Shown: positions 1 to 9,073, numbered from the stretch's first letter. The stretch is 64,000 bases of DNA from Photobacterium angustum (GCF_003026365.1 NZ_PYOM01000007.1:170187-234186); one strand, 5' to 3'. Numbers and translations: made by a program. Notes: a model not told the origin generated them from the sequence alone.

Positions 1-1026
1 TGATGCCGAACTTTGATCCGCATAATGGTCAGCTTTATTTACGGCATTATTAGCGTCAATATCTGAATAATGGTTAGCCTGTTTAACGGCTGCTGCTGTT
101 TTATCATCGGTGTATCCATTAGCTTGATGTAAAGTGTTAGACGCTGAAGTATCGGTATACTCATTAGCTTGGTGTAAAGTGTTAGCCGCTGAAGTATTGG
201 TATAACTCTTTGCTTGGTTTAATGTTGATGATACTTGAGTATCAGTATACTTATTTGCTTGTGAAATACCTTGATGTAGCTGACTTACGTTAACTGCATC
301 TGTTTGTGCTATACCGGCTTGAATATGCTCTAAACGACGCTGGATCTTATCGTTACCAAATGATACTTGGCCATCAGTAGAAACAGATTGATTGCCAATT
401 GCAATAGAACCTGGTTTGCCTGATGCAGTCGCATAGTTACCAATTGTAATATCTTTTTCACCCGCTGCCGCTTTAGTCCCTAATGCCATTGAATAGTTAC
501 CGTCAGCATGGCTACTTGTACCCATAGCCATTGCATATGTACCTTTCGCGACACTACTGGTACCCAACGACGTCGTTGAATACCCAGTGGCTTTAGCACT
601 AGAGCCAAAGGCAATAGAAGCATTGCCATCAGCATTGGCTGTAGAGCCAAATGCTTCAGTTTGAACGCCTGTTGCACTAGCACCAGAGCCAAATGAAGAT
701 GAACTATTACCGTTTGTTTGTGCATTAGAGCCAAAAGAGGCGGATTGATCACCTTGGCTTTTTGCTGCAATCCCCATAGCTATCGCAGCATTACCATTAG
801 CACTGGATGAGTAACCTTCAGCAACACTCGATTCCCCTTTCGCTGATGATGCATAACCAATTGCAACAGAATTATTACTTTGCGTAACAGAGGCACCTTG
901 GCCTAAAACAACATTATTCGTATTCATTGTTGCATTAGAGGAATTATCACTTAAATTAAGAGGCTGAGCGAAAGCTGGTAATGAAAAAAGCGATATTAAT
1001 AAATAGTTCTTCTTATTTAATAGCAT
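1..1026 (-). CDS. Trimeric autotransporter adhesin, YadA-like (N-terminal part, cut by window edge)
   Basis: The minus-strand frame from an ATG at 1026-1024 stays open to base 1, giving 342 residues with no stop; the gene continues beyond the window. A signal peptide (MLLNKKNYLLISLFSLPAFA) is followed by a head of YadA-type repeats with recurring SVAIG, AIAMG, SIAFG and SMALG strands separated by A-x-A/G turns, up to about residue 220. A neck follows (AGIAQTDAVNVSQL, close to YadA's TDAVNVxQL). From residue 256 there are nearly six 15-residue repeats of the form QAN-x-YTD, the periodicity of the right-handed coiled-coil stalk of YadA-like proteins. The C-terminal membrane anchor should lie outside the window. 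The likely role is surface adhesion; the ligand is unknown. The class is secure. Confidence 0.9.
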   Translation of the reverse strand, partial: MLLNKKNYLLISLFSLPAFAQPLNLSDNSSNATMNTNNVVLGQGASVTQSNNSVAIGYASSAKGESSVAEGYSSSANGNAAIAMGIAAKSQGDQSASFGSNAQTNGNSSSSFGSGASATGVQTEAFGSTANADGNASIAFGSSAKATGYSTTSLGTSSVAKGTYAMAMGTSSHADGNYSMALGTKAAAGEKDITIGNYATASGKPGSIAIGNQSVSTDGQVSFGNDKIQRRLEHIQAGIAQTDAVNVSQLHQGISQANKYTDTQVSSTLNQAKSYTNTSAANTLHQANEYTDTSASNTLHQANGYTDDKTAAAVKQANHYSDIDANNAVNKADHYADQSSAS

Positions 1027-1285
1027 GGCATAACTCTAATAGTTTAATTTGTTGTTAGCATATAGAAATTAATTAATAACGTTAGAGTTAGGAATAGAAT
1101 TAAAGTTACCAAAAATGCATATTATGCATAAAACAGGGTCTTTTATTCATTGCTGGTGAGTGTTTATTAAAAAATAACGCTGAAATCGTCATTTTTTTGA
1201 CTTTTTAGGTGTTTTGAAATTTAAGGAAAATATGTTTTTTTCAAGGAAAAAAGAAAAATAATTAATCTTGACTAAAAATCTACAT

Positions 1286-1624
1286 TTAATTTTTAGATTT
1301 AATTTCATCTTTAACCTTATTCCTTTTAACAGTTAAACAAACTGAATAATCATTAATGCCATTTTCTTGACACTTAATAACATTTTCCTTTAATTTTTTT
1401 AACTCTTGTTGATTGCGAACAGAATAAACCATCCCGTTTACGCAAGAAATCGTGATCATACCTTGAGGTGAGAATTGATAACCTTTTACCTCACTCCCGC
1501 AAGGATTAAAGTCAATGCCTGCATTTACACTGACTTTTTTGGGTACAACTCTCACACTTTCAGTTACGCAACCTACTAGTAAAAAAAGGCTTAAAACAAT
1601 GATTGGGGTTGGTATCAATTTCAT
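1286..1624 (-). CDS. Small predicted lipoprotein, function unknown
   Basis: The product is 112 residues when started at the ATG at 1624. The frame extends upstream to 1717, but the 31 extra residues precede a good lipoprotein signal (MKLIPTPIIVLSLFLLVGC), so the inner start is chosen. Lipidation is predicted on the Cys of LVGC. The mature part has three more Cys residues and a basic Lys-rich C terminus. I recognise no family. It is transcribed toward the adhesin gene but lies about 260 bases from it, so a shared transcript is uncertain. Confidence 0.6.
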   Translation of the reverse strand: MKLIPTPIIVLSLFLLVGCVTESVRVVPKKVSVNAGIDFNPCGSEVKGYQFSPQGMITISCVNGMVYSVRNQQELKKLKENVIKCQENGINDYSVCLTVKRNKVKDEIKSKN

Positions 1625-1894
1625 GAGAATTCTCTGTTTGCAAATCTTAATGATGTCGCGTCTCAAATTAGGATGCAGCAATGCTCGATAGAATGCTAAC
1701 GAACAAGAACAATACATGATTCTAACATCTCGCTTTGCTATTTATCTATAATACGAACTATTCATATGTTAATAAGCATTTAGTTTAATTAAACAATAGA
1801 GCTACTTATTATTTTTTACTAAGTTTATGAAAATATTGCGTTATAATAGATGTGATTAAAATGACTTTGTTTAAATTTAAAGGAGGACAACTTA

Positions 1895-2260
1895 ATGTTT
1901 AGTGATGTACTGTGGTTTGTTCCCTTTATAATTTTGTTTCTTGTCTTTAATTTACTTGTTATAAAAAAACGGAAAAAGAAATCACATGGCAGTTATTTCT
2001 CTCTTCTTAAAAATCGCTTTAACACTTATCAATCAATGCAAGATAGTGAGAATGACGAAGACGACAGTATGATTGAAGATGACATCATCGAAGAAAAGCC
2101 GATCAAAAAACAAGGTATAAAAAAGCGTCGCCAACCTGATGCGACAGAAGCAGTAAAGAAAACAAGCAAGAAGAAAACACCACCAAGAAATAATACGCAG
2201 ATAGACAGTGATCATTGGTTAAATCAAAAAGCAAAACGAACGCCTACTAATAAAAAATAG
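1895..2260 (+). CDS. Membrane-anchored basic/acidic protein, function unknown
   Basis: This is a 121-residue protein with an ideal ribosome-binding site (AGGAGG at 1881-1886, 8 bases before the ATG), so it is very probably translated. Residues 4-24 form one hydrophobic helix, followed directly by a KKRKKK cluster that predicts a cytoplasmic tail. The tail is low-complexity: an acidic stretch near residues 50-67, then Lys/Arg-rich sequence to the end. No catalytic motif is visible. The small membrane protein gene at 2327 follows 66 bases downstream in the same direction and may be cotranscribed. Confidence 0.65.
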   Translation: MFSDVLWFVPFIILFLVFNLLVIKKRKKKSHGSYFSLLKNRFNTYQSMQDSENDEDDSMIEDDIIEEKPIKKQGIKKRRQPDATEAVKKTSKKKTPPRNNTQIDSDHWLNQKAKRTPTNKK

Positions 2261-2326
2261 GTGTTTTGTGTCTTTATGGTTATCGCTAGGACGTTATACC
2301 GCCGCTATAGAAAAGGATAAAGGATT

Positions 2327-2512
2327 ATGAAACCAACGAATAAAGCACTCTGGGGAAGGGGGAGTTGGGTTGATGTCACGATAAGAGTGACGCTGCTATT
2401 AGTCTTTGCTTATGCGGTAAAAACGTTCCATGAATTCGTGACCATTGATCGCTGTTTAGATGCTGGGCATAGCTATAATTACATTGAAAAACACTGTAAT
2501 ACTCTAGAGTAA
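2327..2512 (+). CDS. Small single-pass membrane protein, function unknown
   Basis: The 61-residue product has an AAAGGA-type ribosome-binding site just upstream. One hydrophobic segment spans about residues 18-33. The C-terminal part holds two Cys residues (C43 and C57) around a DAGHSYNY stretch, which could form a disulphide if the tail is periplasmic. It lies 66 bases after the basic membrane protein gene. No family is recognised, and the function cannot be inferred. Confidence 0.5.
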   Translation: MKPTNKALWGRGSWVDVTIRVTLLLVFAYAVKTFHEFVTIDRCLDAGHSYNYIEKHCNTLE

Positions 2513-2643
2513 ACCACTTAACACTGCCTATTGGTGGGGTATGGTTATAGTCTGATATCCCACTTTAACTTCTCTACAATCACCTTTCCCTCCCTGAAGA
2601 TTTAAATACATCAAACAACCGCTTTTTTACTATTGGTTCACTG

Positions 2644-2690
2644 TTGACATTAAAAGTATATCTACATATATTAAAATTCATATATATGAA
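2644..2690 (+). promoter_or_regulatory. arsR promoter with palindromic ArsR-type operator
   Basis: A perfect -35 TTGACA (2644-2649) is followed by a 17-base spacer and a -10 TATATT (2667-2672). Directly downstream is a perfect 14-base palindrome TTCATATATATGAA (2677-2690), sitting where a repressor would block initiation. ArsR/SmtB repressors bind AT-rich dyads at this place, so autoregulation of the ars operon is the natural reading. Confidence 0.7.
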
Positions 2691-2707
2691 AAAACGTATG
2701 TGAGTTT

Positions 2708-3031
2708 ATGGAAACACTATCTTTCTTCAAATCAATGGCTGATGACACTCGCCTTAAAGTATTAATGCTCCTTAGCTTGAAAGGGGAGCTTTGTGTGTGT
2801 GATTTACAACAAGCATTAGATATTAGCCAGCCTAAAGTGTCTCGTCATTTAGCAGAATTACGTCGTACTGGGTTGTTGGTCGATGAACGCCGAGCGAAAT
2901 GGGTGTATTACCGACTGAATCCGACAATACCACCTTGGATGAGTGAGATTATTTCAACATCGTCACAAAACAGTAATAAATATTTAGAAGACTGTTTATC
3001 TCGACTCGAATCAGATTGTTCTAGTTGCTAA
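2708..3031 (+). CDS. arsR: ArsR-family arsenite-responsive repressor
   Basis: The 107-residue winged-helix protein is of normal ArsR size. The recognition-helix region reads [15 protein letters not shown] (about residues 38-52), and the As(III)-binding ELCVCDL motif lies at residues 27-33 with C29 and C31. Two more Cys (C104 and C107) close the protein. It is the first gene of arsR-arsH-acr3-arsC and follows a strong promoter containing a perfect dyad. It should repress the operon until arsenite or antimonite binds the cysteines. Confidence 0.93.
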   Translation: METLSFFKSMADDTRLKVLMLLSLKGELCVCDLQQALDISQPKVSRHLAELRRTGLLVDERRAKWVYYRLNPTIPPWMSEIISTSSQNSNKYLEDCLSRLESDCSSC

Positions 3032-3083
3032 TTACATATCGATTAGTGACAGGGTTAAAGACTGTTTATACATAGGCAATAAG

Positions 3084-3803
3084 ATGGAAATTAAAGACTT
3101 ATCGTTACCAAATCTTGATGAAAACCAGTTCAATGTTACGACATCAGAAGATTTAGTTGCGCCGAAATCAACCCATAAACCGCGTATTCTGTTGCTTTAC
3201 GGATCATTACGTAAGCGTTCTTTTAGTAAGTTAGTGATTGAAGAATCAGCGCGATTATTAGTAAAAATGGGCGCAGAAGTCCGTATTTTTGATCCAGATG
3301 GATTACCACTGCCAGATGCAGAAGATCCAACGCATCCCAAAGTCGCAGAGTTAAGAGATCTTGTGATCTGGTCAGAAGGGCAAGTGTGGTGCTCACCGGA
3401 GCGACACGGTTCGATGACAGGGATTATGAAAGCACAAATTGATTGGATCCCACTATCAATGGGGGCTGTTCGTCCTACTCAAGGGAAAACATTGGCGGTA
3501 ATGCAAGTGTGTGGCGGCTCTCAGTCATTCAATGTAGTAAATCAGCTTCGTGTATTGGGTCGTTGGATGCGTATGGTGACTATCCCTAACCAATCATCAG
3601 TAGCGAAAGCGTTTTTAGAGTTTGACGATAATGATCGTATGAAGCCATCTGGTTACTACAACCGCATCGTTGATGTAATGGAAGAGCTAGTCAAATTCAC
3701 GCTATTAACCCGCGATAACAGTGATTTCTTAGTCGATCGTTATTCAGAACGTGTCGAAAGTGCAGAGCAATTAATGCAACGTGTAAACCAAAAAGAAGGG
3801 TAA
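3084..3803 (+). CDS. arsH: ArsH, NADPH-dependent FMN reductase of arsenic resistance
   Basis: The 239-residue flavodoxin-fold protein has the FMN-phosphate loop GSLRKRSFS at residues 40-48 and the ArsH signature [10 protein letters not shown] at about 104-113. The N-terminal extension of roughly 30 residues before the fold is usual in ArsH. The family oxidises trivalent organoarsenicals with NADPH/FMN and can reduce quinones or azo dyes in vitro. It sits between arsR and acr3, with only 4 bases to the next gene, so it belongs to the operon. Confidence 0.93.
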   Translation: MEIKDLSLPNLDENQFNVTTSEDLVAPKSTHKPRILLLYGSLRKRSFSKLVIEESARLLVKMGAEVRIFDPDGLPLPDAEDPTHPKVAELRDLVIWSEGQVWCSPERHGSMTGIMKAQIDWIPLSMGAVRPTQGKTLAVMQVCGGSQSFNVVNQLRVLGRWMRMVTIPNQSSVAKAFLEFDDNDRMKPSGYYNRIVDVMEELVKFTLLTRDNSDFLVDRYSERVESAEQLMQRVNQKEG

Positions 3804-3807
3804 TAAA

Positions 3808-4869
3808 ATGGGACTGTTTGAACGTTACTTAACCGTATGGGTTGGGGCTGCCATTATTGCCGGTATTATTCTTGGCAGTGCAATCCCACAATTATTTAGT
3901 GTGGTGGCATCGCTTGAATACGCGCACGTTAATATCGTCATTGCGGTATTAATTTGGTTAATGATCTTCCCAATGATGATGCAGATTGATTTCTCATCGA
4001 TCAAAGATGTGGGTAAAAAACCGAAAGGCCTAGTACTAACGCTGGTGATTAACTGGTTAGTAAAACCATTTTCTATGGCATTTCTTGGTTGGCTATTCTT
4101 TAAAGTTTTCTTCGCCTCTTGGGTTGAGCCAGAAACCGCTTCTCAATACATCGCAGGTATGATCTTATTGGGTGTTGCACCTTGTACTGCAATGGTCTTT
4201 GTGTGGAGCCAAATGACCAAAGGTGATGCGAACTACACCTTGGTACAAGTATCAGTTAACGATCTGATCATGATCTTTGCTTTCGCACCTATTGCTGCAT
4301 TCTTGCTAGGTGTGACAGATATTACTGTGCCTTGGGATACCCTAGTATTATCAGTGGTACTTTATGTTGTGATCCCATTAGTGGCTGGTGCCATTACTCG
4401 TAAAGCGTTAGATAAATCAAACGACCATTCTCGTTTAGATAACTTATTAGCCAAGCTAAAACCTTGGTCAATCATTGGTTTGTTATCAACAGTAGTTTTA
4501 TTGTTTGGTTTCCAAGCTGAAACAATTATCGCTAACCCTGAAGCGATTGTATTAATTGCTATTCCACTATTGATCCAAACTTATGCGATTTTTGCTATTG
4601 CTTACTGGGCTGCAAAACGCATGAAGTTAGCCCATAACATTGCAGCACCCGCTTGTATGATTGGTACCTCTAACTTCTTTGAATTAGCGGTAGCCGTTGC
4701 GATTTCACTGTTTGGTTTACACTCAGGTGCAGCTCTTGCCACCGTGGTTGGCGTGCTGGTGGAAGTACCTGTTATGTTGTCTTTAGTATGGTTTGCTAAC
4801 CGAACCCGTCATTGGTTTGATGAAAACGAAACTGCATCAAACACTATTTCAAAAGTACACGGAGAGTAA
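3808..4869 (+). CDS. acr3: ACR3-family arsenite efflux permease
   Basis: The 353-residue protein has about ten transmembrane helices and the length and layout of ACR3 (BART superfamily), not of ArsB. The conserved Cys that ACR3 transporters need is in [10 protein letters not shown] (C126), and the second conserved block is [12 protein letters not shown] near residues 290-300. It exports arsenite across the inner membrane by proton-motive force. It lies between arsH and arsC with almost no intergenic space. Confidence 0.95.
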   Translation: MGLFERYLTVWVGAAIIAGIILGSAIPQLFSVVASLEYAHVNIVIAVLIWLMIFPMMMQIDFSSIKDVGKKPKGLVLTLVINWLVKPFSMAFLGWLFFKVFFASWVEPETASQYIAGMILLGVAPCTAMVFVWSQMTKGDANYTLVQVSVNDLIMIFAFAPIAAFLLGVTDITVPWDTLVLSVVLYVVIPLVAGAITRKALDKSNDHSRLDNLLAKLKPWSIIGLLSTVVLLFGFQAETIIANPEAIVLIAIPLLIQTYAIFAIAYWAAKRMKLAHNIAAPACMIGTSNFFELAVAVAISLFGLHSGAALATVVGVLVEVPVMLSLVWFANRTRHWFDENETASNTISKVHGE

Positions 4870-4873
4870 AAAC

Positions 4874-5293
4874 ATGGTTGTTATTCACCATAATCCAGAG
4901 TGCGGTACCTCAAGAAATGTGCTGCAAATTATCCAAGATGCAGGCTATGAGCCAGTTGTGATTGAATACATTCAAGAAGGGTGGACAAAACCTCAGCTTC
5001 AAGCGTTATTTGCAGCGGCAAATTTAACCCCACGTACTGCATTACGTACCAGTAAATCGCCAGCTAAAGAGCTCGGTTTATTAGATGAAAGCGTATCAGA
5101 TGAAGTGATTCTAGAAGCCATGCTAGAACACCCAGTACTGGTGAATCGCCCAATCGTATGTACGGCTAAAGGTGTAAAACTGTGTCGCCCTAGTGAAGCG
5201 GTATTAGATGTGCTCGAAAACTGGCCGAAAGGACCACTAATTAAAGAAGATGGTGAAGTCATCATCGACGCTAACGGAAACCGTCTACTGTAA
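4874..5293 (+). CDS. arsC: Glutaredoxin-coupled arsenate reductase
   Basis: The ATG at 4874 gives 139 residues starting MVVIHHNPECGTSRN. The family motif HNPxCGTSR is complete and the catalytic Cys is residue 10. A longer reading frame begins at 4793 inside acr3, but only the inner start matches ArsC and has a GGAGAG ribosome-binding site. It reduces arsenate to arsenite with glutathione/glutaredoxin and supplies the substrate for ACR3. It is the last gene of the operon and is followed by a hairpin terminator. Confidence 0.95.
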   Translation: MVVIHHNPECGTSRNVLQIIQDAGYEPVVIEYIQEGWTKPQLQALFAAANLTPRTALRTSKSPAKELGLLDESVSDEVILEAMLEHPVLVNRPIVCTAKGVKLCRPSEAVLDVLENWPKGPLIKEDGEVIIDANGNRLL

Positions 5294-5337
5294 TTGCTTT
5301 TGCCACTACAACTTAAGTAAGTATAAATAGACATGTT

Positions 5338-5373
5338 TAAAGCTCTGATGAAAGTCAGAGCTTTTTTATTTTG
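5338..5373 (+). terminator. Terminator of the ars operon
   Basis: A perfect 9-bp stem AAGCTCTGA/TCAGAGCTT with a 6-base loop (5340-5363) runs into a T-rich tail, 45 bases after arsC. Confidence 0.85.
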
Positions 5374-5453
5374 ATGATTAAGGAAACGTTCAATTTCTTA
5401 ATTATCTCAGTTTTTTTAAGTTATTGATATATAGGTGTAATATTCATGGTGTG

Positions 5454-5476
5454 TTTTTAATCCGACGGGTTAAAAA
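5454..5476. repeat. Inverted repeat in the arsC-GNAT gap
   Basis: TTTTTAATCC and GGGTTAAAAA pair over 10 bp (one G-T) with a 3-base loop. Nothing else stands out in the 350 bases between arsC and the next gene. The role is unknown; it is too far (about 170 bases) from the next start to be called an operator. Confidence 0.35.
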
Positions 5477-5647
5477 CAGTTCTTACTTTTATCAATAGCA
5501 ATTAATCAATTAAGAGTGGTTTTTTGCGACCAAGTTAATGAAAATAAATGTTTTTATTTATTAGAATGATGAAAATTTGCTGTATTAATATAGCGTAAAA
5601 GTAAGCATGCTTATTAATATACTGTATGTGCTTTGGTGGAAATGAAT

Positions 5648-6106
5648 ATGGAAATCACAATTAGGCGTATTGAAACAGAAAGCACTGAGGATAAAGGTAT
5701 ATTCGAGACTTTGTTCAGAGAGTACCTATCTGGATTCTCAGTTGAACTAGATCTCTCAGTAATTGCTCAGCTATTTGCGTTGCCTTATTTCCACGGATTT
5801 ATCAGTTTTGTCGACAATAAGCCTGTCGGTTTTGCGGTTTGCTTTGAATCGTTTTCAACTTATCGTGCGCAAAGAGTAATGAATATTCATGATTTTATGG
5901 TGTCTGACTACTTTCGCGGTAAAGGCCTTGGCAAGGCGCAACTGAATGGTATCGAACAGTATTGTCGTGATAATGATTACTTCAAAATTACATTAGAGGT
6001 CAGTGATGATAATGTTACAGCTAAAAAGCTCTATAGCTCATTGGACTACGAAGATTACAGAGTAGTTTTGAAAGGGCAGCAACATTGGCAAAAGTACCTC
6101 AATTAG
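5648..6106 (+). CDS. GNAT-family N-acetyltransferase
   Basis: The product is 152 residues from the ATG at 5648, which has GGTGGA 7 bases upstream; a TTG at 5633 and an ATG at 5642 are in frame but lack a spaced ribosome-binding site. The acetyl-CoA loop of the GNAT fold is clear in FRGKGLGKAQL, preceded by the beta strand HDFMVSDY and followed by the ITLEVSDDNVTAKKLY strand-helix. The substrate cannot be told. The gene stands alone between the ars operon and a transposase remnant. Confidence 0.85.
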   Translation: MEITIRRIETESTEDKGIFETLFREYLSGFSVELDLSVIAQLFALPYFHGFISFVDNKPVGFAVCFESFSTYRAQRVMNIHDFMVSDYFRGKGLGKAQLNGIEQYCRDNDYFKITLEVSDDNVTAKKLYSSLDYEDYRVVLKGQQHWQKYLN

Positions 6107-6558
6107 CACGCACCTATCCGAAGTGTTGGACAAGCCCAAGCCACTTTATATAAGTAAATATTAGAAATATCATGACGGGTGATTCGAAAAAGAAGTCGAG
6201 CGTTATCCTTGGTGCGAATCAATAAATTTAACACGCGGATCGATAATGAAATCTTCTTTATTTCTGAAGCGTTAACTCCATGACGCTATTTCTGATCACG
6301 ACCACGTAGGAAAGCATAATCACGTACACGCTGAAATCCTTTCGATAACACATAGTATAAAACGAATGTTTTTAGTGTCTGATGACGAAAAGTTAACAAT
6401 GAATGGAATAGATTATGGTGAAATGAGTGTGGTTGGCTTAACGGTATTTGATTTACTGTTTAGGTAACTAGCTTGTTGCTGGCTATTATTAAATAATGGC
6501 AATGTGGGTGTAAAATTAAATCAAAAGCGAATGAATCGCGGCTTACAGAATAAGGATA
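6107..6558. other. Intergenic stretch with a mobile-element scar
   Basis: The 450 bases between the GNAT gene and the PLD gene contain no intact gene. Its middle (6286-6396, minus strand) reads as a decayed IS91-type transposase fragment, described separately. The rest is AT-rich, with no clear terminator after the acetyltransferase. Confidence 0.5.
6286..6396 (-). pseudogene. Remnant of an IS91-family (Y2) transposase
   Basis: One minus-strand frame of 36 codons, with no start and a stop at 6288-6286, includes the stretch YYVLSKGFQRVRDYAFLRG. This resembles the block H-V-L-P-K-G-F-x-R-V-R-x-Y-G-F-L of IS91/IS801-type rolling-circle transposases, and the residues before it (LTFRHQTLKTF) also fit the family. 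Beyond the stop I find no recognisable continuation. Flanking ends of the element are not visible. The call rests on motif memory, not on an alignment. Confidence 0.5.
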
Positions 6559-6567
6559 TTGTTATAC

Positions 6568-8100
6568 ATGCCAATAAATAGAGTGATAGGTGCAAGTGTT
6601 ATTTTTATCACTATTCTGACAGGGTGTTCGTCACTGCCTAAACAAGCAGAGCATCTTGATGCGCCACTAACTCCGAAATTAACCAGTGCTTTATCAACAT
6701 TAAACGATCGCCATAATCCATTTATAACGCCACAAACACCAAGCGCAGTTCTGGTGCAAAATACGGGCTGGGATGCATTGGGTCAACGTCTAGCTTTGGT
6801 TGAAGCTGCCGAACATACGATAGATATTCAATACTATATTTGGAATTCAGATAGTTCTGGTCGTTATTTAGCGAGTCGTTTGGTCGCAGCCGCTGATCGT
6901 GGTGTTTATGTTCGTGTATTGCTTGATGATATAAACCTAAATGATCGTGAAACACTGCTAACAAAACTTGATGCACACCCTAATATCGAGATCCGTATTT
7001 TTAATCCGATCCCAACCCGTAATGCTGGCAAATGGATAAGCTTTGTAGGGGATTTTTCACGTTTAAATCGTCGTATGCATAATAAATCTTTCACTGTTGA
7101 TGGTACCTTTACTGTTGTTGGTGGACGTAATATTGGTGATGAGTATTTTGATCTTTCCCATGAGCTGAATTTGCGTGATCGTGATGTATTAGCAAGTGGA
7201 AAAGTTGTCGCGGATGTTCAACATAGCTTTAATGATTATTGGAATAGTGAATGGGCATATTCAGTTGATTTATTAAGGGATAAAGCTAAACCGCTACCAC
7301 AGTTAATGCTTAGCAGTATTCCTGTACCTGAGTATAAAAACTATCCGGCATTGCCTCAAAGCCAAAATGCAGCCATGACGTACTTATCAACGCAGTTAAA
7401 GAAGATGACTGGAGCCAAAGCCACATACATTGCAGATAAGCCGATTCCAGATGATGTTGATAATACAGATCAGCCAAAAGCAACGGCGCAGTATTTATCT
7501 AAACTGGCGAAAAATACAAAAAATGACATCATTATTGAATCGGCATATTTAGTCTTTGATGATAAACAGCTAGCGGGTTTACAACAGCTCTCGCAAAAGG
7601 GCGTGGAGATCAAAGCGCTGACAAACTCAATGGCATCAAATGATCTTGTGACTAATCACTCTGGTTATGCAGGCCGCCGCCAAGACATGCTAGAAAGTGG
7701 CATGGATTTATATGAATTAAAGCCTGACGCTAAGTTATGCAAGATTGTTATTCAAGATAACGACAAATGTGCACCGAATGCGGTATACGGTTTACACGCT
7801 AAATCAGCGGTATTTGACCATCAAATAGCGACGATTGGCTCATTTAACTTCAATTTACGCTCTACCTATCTTAATACTGAGTCGCTATTGGTGATTGAAA
7901 ACCCTAAGATTGCCACAGAGCTTGCTACGACCTTAGAGAGCGCAATGCAAGACAGTAACAGTTGGCATTTAAGTCTGGATGATGGCGATGTGTATTGGCA
8001 TTCGGGTAACGAAATATGGGACAGTGAACCGAACACTAAACAATGGGATCGTATGAAATCAGAGTTATTACAATTATTGCCAATAGAGAAGTATTTGTAA
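6568..8100 (+). CDS. Phospholipase D-family lipoprotein (cardiolipin synthase C-like)
   Basis: The product is 510 residues from the ATG at 6568, with AAGGA 11 bases upstream; an in-frame TTG at 6559 is too close to that site. A lipoprotein signal ends in ILTGC. There are two HxKxxxxD motifs: HNKSFTVD at residues 171-178, followed by GGRN, and HAKSAVFDHQ near residue 410, followed by GSFN. Two HKD domains in a 500-residue protein match the ClsC/YmdC group, which makes cardiolipin or exchanges head groups; a phospholipase role is the alternative. The lipobox places it at the envelope, which is unusual for Cls proteins. A terminator follows. Confidence 0.85.
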   Translation: MPINRVIGASVIFITILTGCSSLPKQAEHLDAPLTPKLTSALSTLNDRHNPFITPQTPSAVLVQNTGWDALGQRLALVEAAEHTIDIQYYIWNSDSSGRYLASRLVAAADRGVYVRVLLDDINLNDRETLLTKLDAHPNIEIRIFNPIPTRNAGKWISFVGDFSRLNRRMHNKSFTVDGTFTVVGGRNIGDEYFDLSHELNLRDRDVLASGKVVADVQHSFNDYWNSEWAYSVDLLRDKAKPLPQLMLSSIPVPEYKNYPALPQSQNAAMTYLSTQLKKMTGAKATYIADKPIPDDVDNTDQPKATAQYLSKLAKNTKNDIIIESAYLVFDDKQLAGLQQLSQKGVEIKALTNSMASNDLVTNHSGYAGRRQDMLESGMDLYELKPDAKLCKIVIQDNDKCAPNAVYGLHAKSAVFDHQIATIGSFNFNLRSTYLNTESLLVIENPKIATELATTLESAMQDSNSWHLSLDDGDVYWHSGNEIWDSEPNTKQWDRMKSELLQLLPIEKYL

Positions 8101-8123
8101 GCACTAATATTAGAAATAGATTG

Positions 8124-8153
8124 AAAAGCCAGCCACTAGGTTGGCTTTTTATT
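8124..8153 (+). terminator. Terminator after the PLD gene
   Basis: AAGCCAGCC and GGTTGGCTT form a 9-bp stem (one G-T) with an ACTA loop and a T-rich tail. It shares the GCCAGC stem motif with several other terminators in the window. Confidence 0.8.
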
Positions 8154-8413
8154 ATTAGTACAGGGTGATTAATTTTGCTTTTAATTTTATTACATAAAAA
8201 AGAGTAGTATTACTTAGTATAAATTAAAGTGCTAATGATAATTGTTTGTAATAATGACTATGGGTGTTTTGTTATAATAAGATTAATTGTTAAAACCTTG
8301 TGTATCTTTATCTATCAAATGATACGATATATAAATACTGATATTAAGATTTGTTTCATCTGTAAGTGTTAGGTTTCTCCTAAGACTAGAATTTAGATAA
8401 TTACAGGGTTTGT
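8154..8413. other. AT-rich intergenic stretch
   Basis: Very AT-rich sequence between the PLD terminator and the gene at 8414. I see no convincing ORF, RNA or repeat; it presumably carries the promoter of the downstream gene. Confidence 0.4.
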
Positions 8414-9073
8414 ATGAAATTTAAAGATAGATTGTTTAATGGCTTAGATAGCTCAGTGCAACAAAACTGGTTATATCAAGAAAGCATTTTAAACGTTAAT
8501 ACAGAGTACATGTATAAAGTTGCCATTGCACAAGAATTAACGAAAGGCTTTTATCATCACTCAGGGGACGATTTCACTATTGAGTTAGATCAGAATAAAA
8601 AAAGAATCCCTTATGCTATCGTTTCAGAAGAAGTGACTTTAAATAAAAAGTTTAAGAAAAAAACTAAGTCATGGAAAAAAGATAATAAAGTTGATGGAAG
8701 AGTTGATATCTTCCTTTCAAATGACAAATCAAAAGATACATTTATTATTGATGTAAAAGATTTTGAGATGTCTAGCTCAGATCTTAAGAAGGCAATTAAA
8801 CGCTTTGTTAGTATGTTTGAGTTTTATAAAAAGGAAAATACGGTTCGTGAGTGTGCGCTAGTGTTTCCTACCATACTAGATACAAGTGATTGGGTTATAA
8901 AGTACTTACGTAAAAGTAAACTACCCAATAACTTGGTCGTTGATTTTGAATCAAAAGAAGTCGCTATCAACGGTGAAAGTGATGAGTACGCAGAGCGTTA
9001 CTATGCAAATGTGCTAATCATTAAACGTTTTTCTCCTGCTAATATGGTTGTGAGTTGCGCTCAATACATGTAA
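8414..9073 (+). CDS. Orphan protein with possible PD-(D/E)XK nuclease-like core
   Basis: The 219-residue protein belongs to no family I recognise by sequence. Its centre reads GRVDIFL (D98) and, after a short turn, FIIDVKDF (D113-x-K115). Together with Glu residues in the N-terminal helix region (E31, E41), this is the spacing and hydrophobic pattern of a PD-(D/E)XK restriction-nuclease-like fold. The region between residues 74 and 92 is very Lys-rich. No methyltransferase or partner gene adjoins it, so a restriction role is not implied. The gene is richer in A+T than its neighbours and is flanked by terminators, which fits an acquired single-gene cassette. The fold call is inference. Confidence 0.6.
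   Translation: MKFKDRLFNGLDSSVQQNWLYQESILNVNTEYMYKVAIAQELTKGFYHHSGDDFTIELDQNKKRIPYAIVSEEVTLNKKFKKKTKSWKKDNKVDGRVDIFLSNDKSKDTFIIDVKDFEMSSSDLKKAIKRFVSMFEFYKKENTVRECALVFPTILDTSDWVIKYLRKSKLPNNLVVDFESKEVAINGESDEYAERYYANVLIIKRFSPANMVVSCAQYM

Noticed and set aside
480..770. 96-codon minus-strand frame inside the autotransporter gene
   Set aside because: It is a shifted frame of the YadA-like gene, which reads through without stops from 1026 to 1; its Leu/Gln-rich translation is an artefact of the repeats.
8230..8250. Fur box
   Set aside because: TAATGATAATTGT matches only part of the Fur hexamer array, which is expected by chance in DNA this AT-rich.
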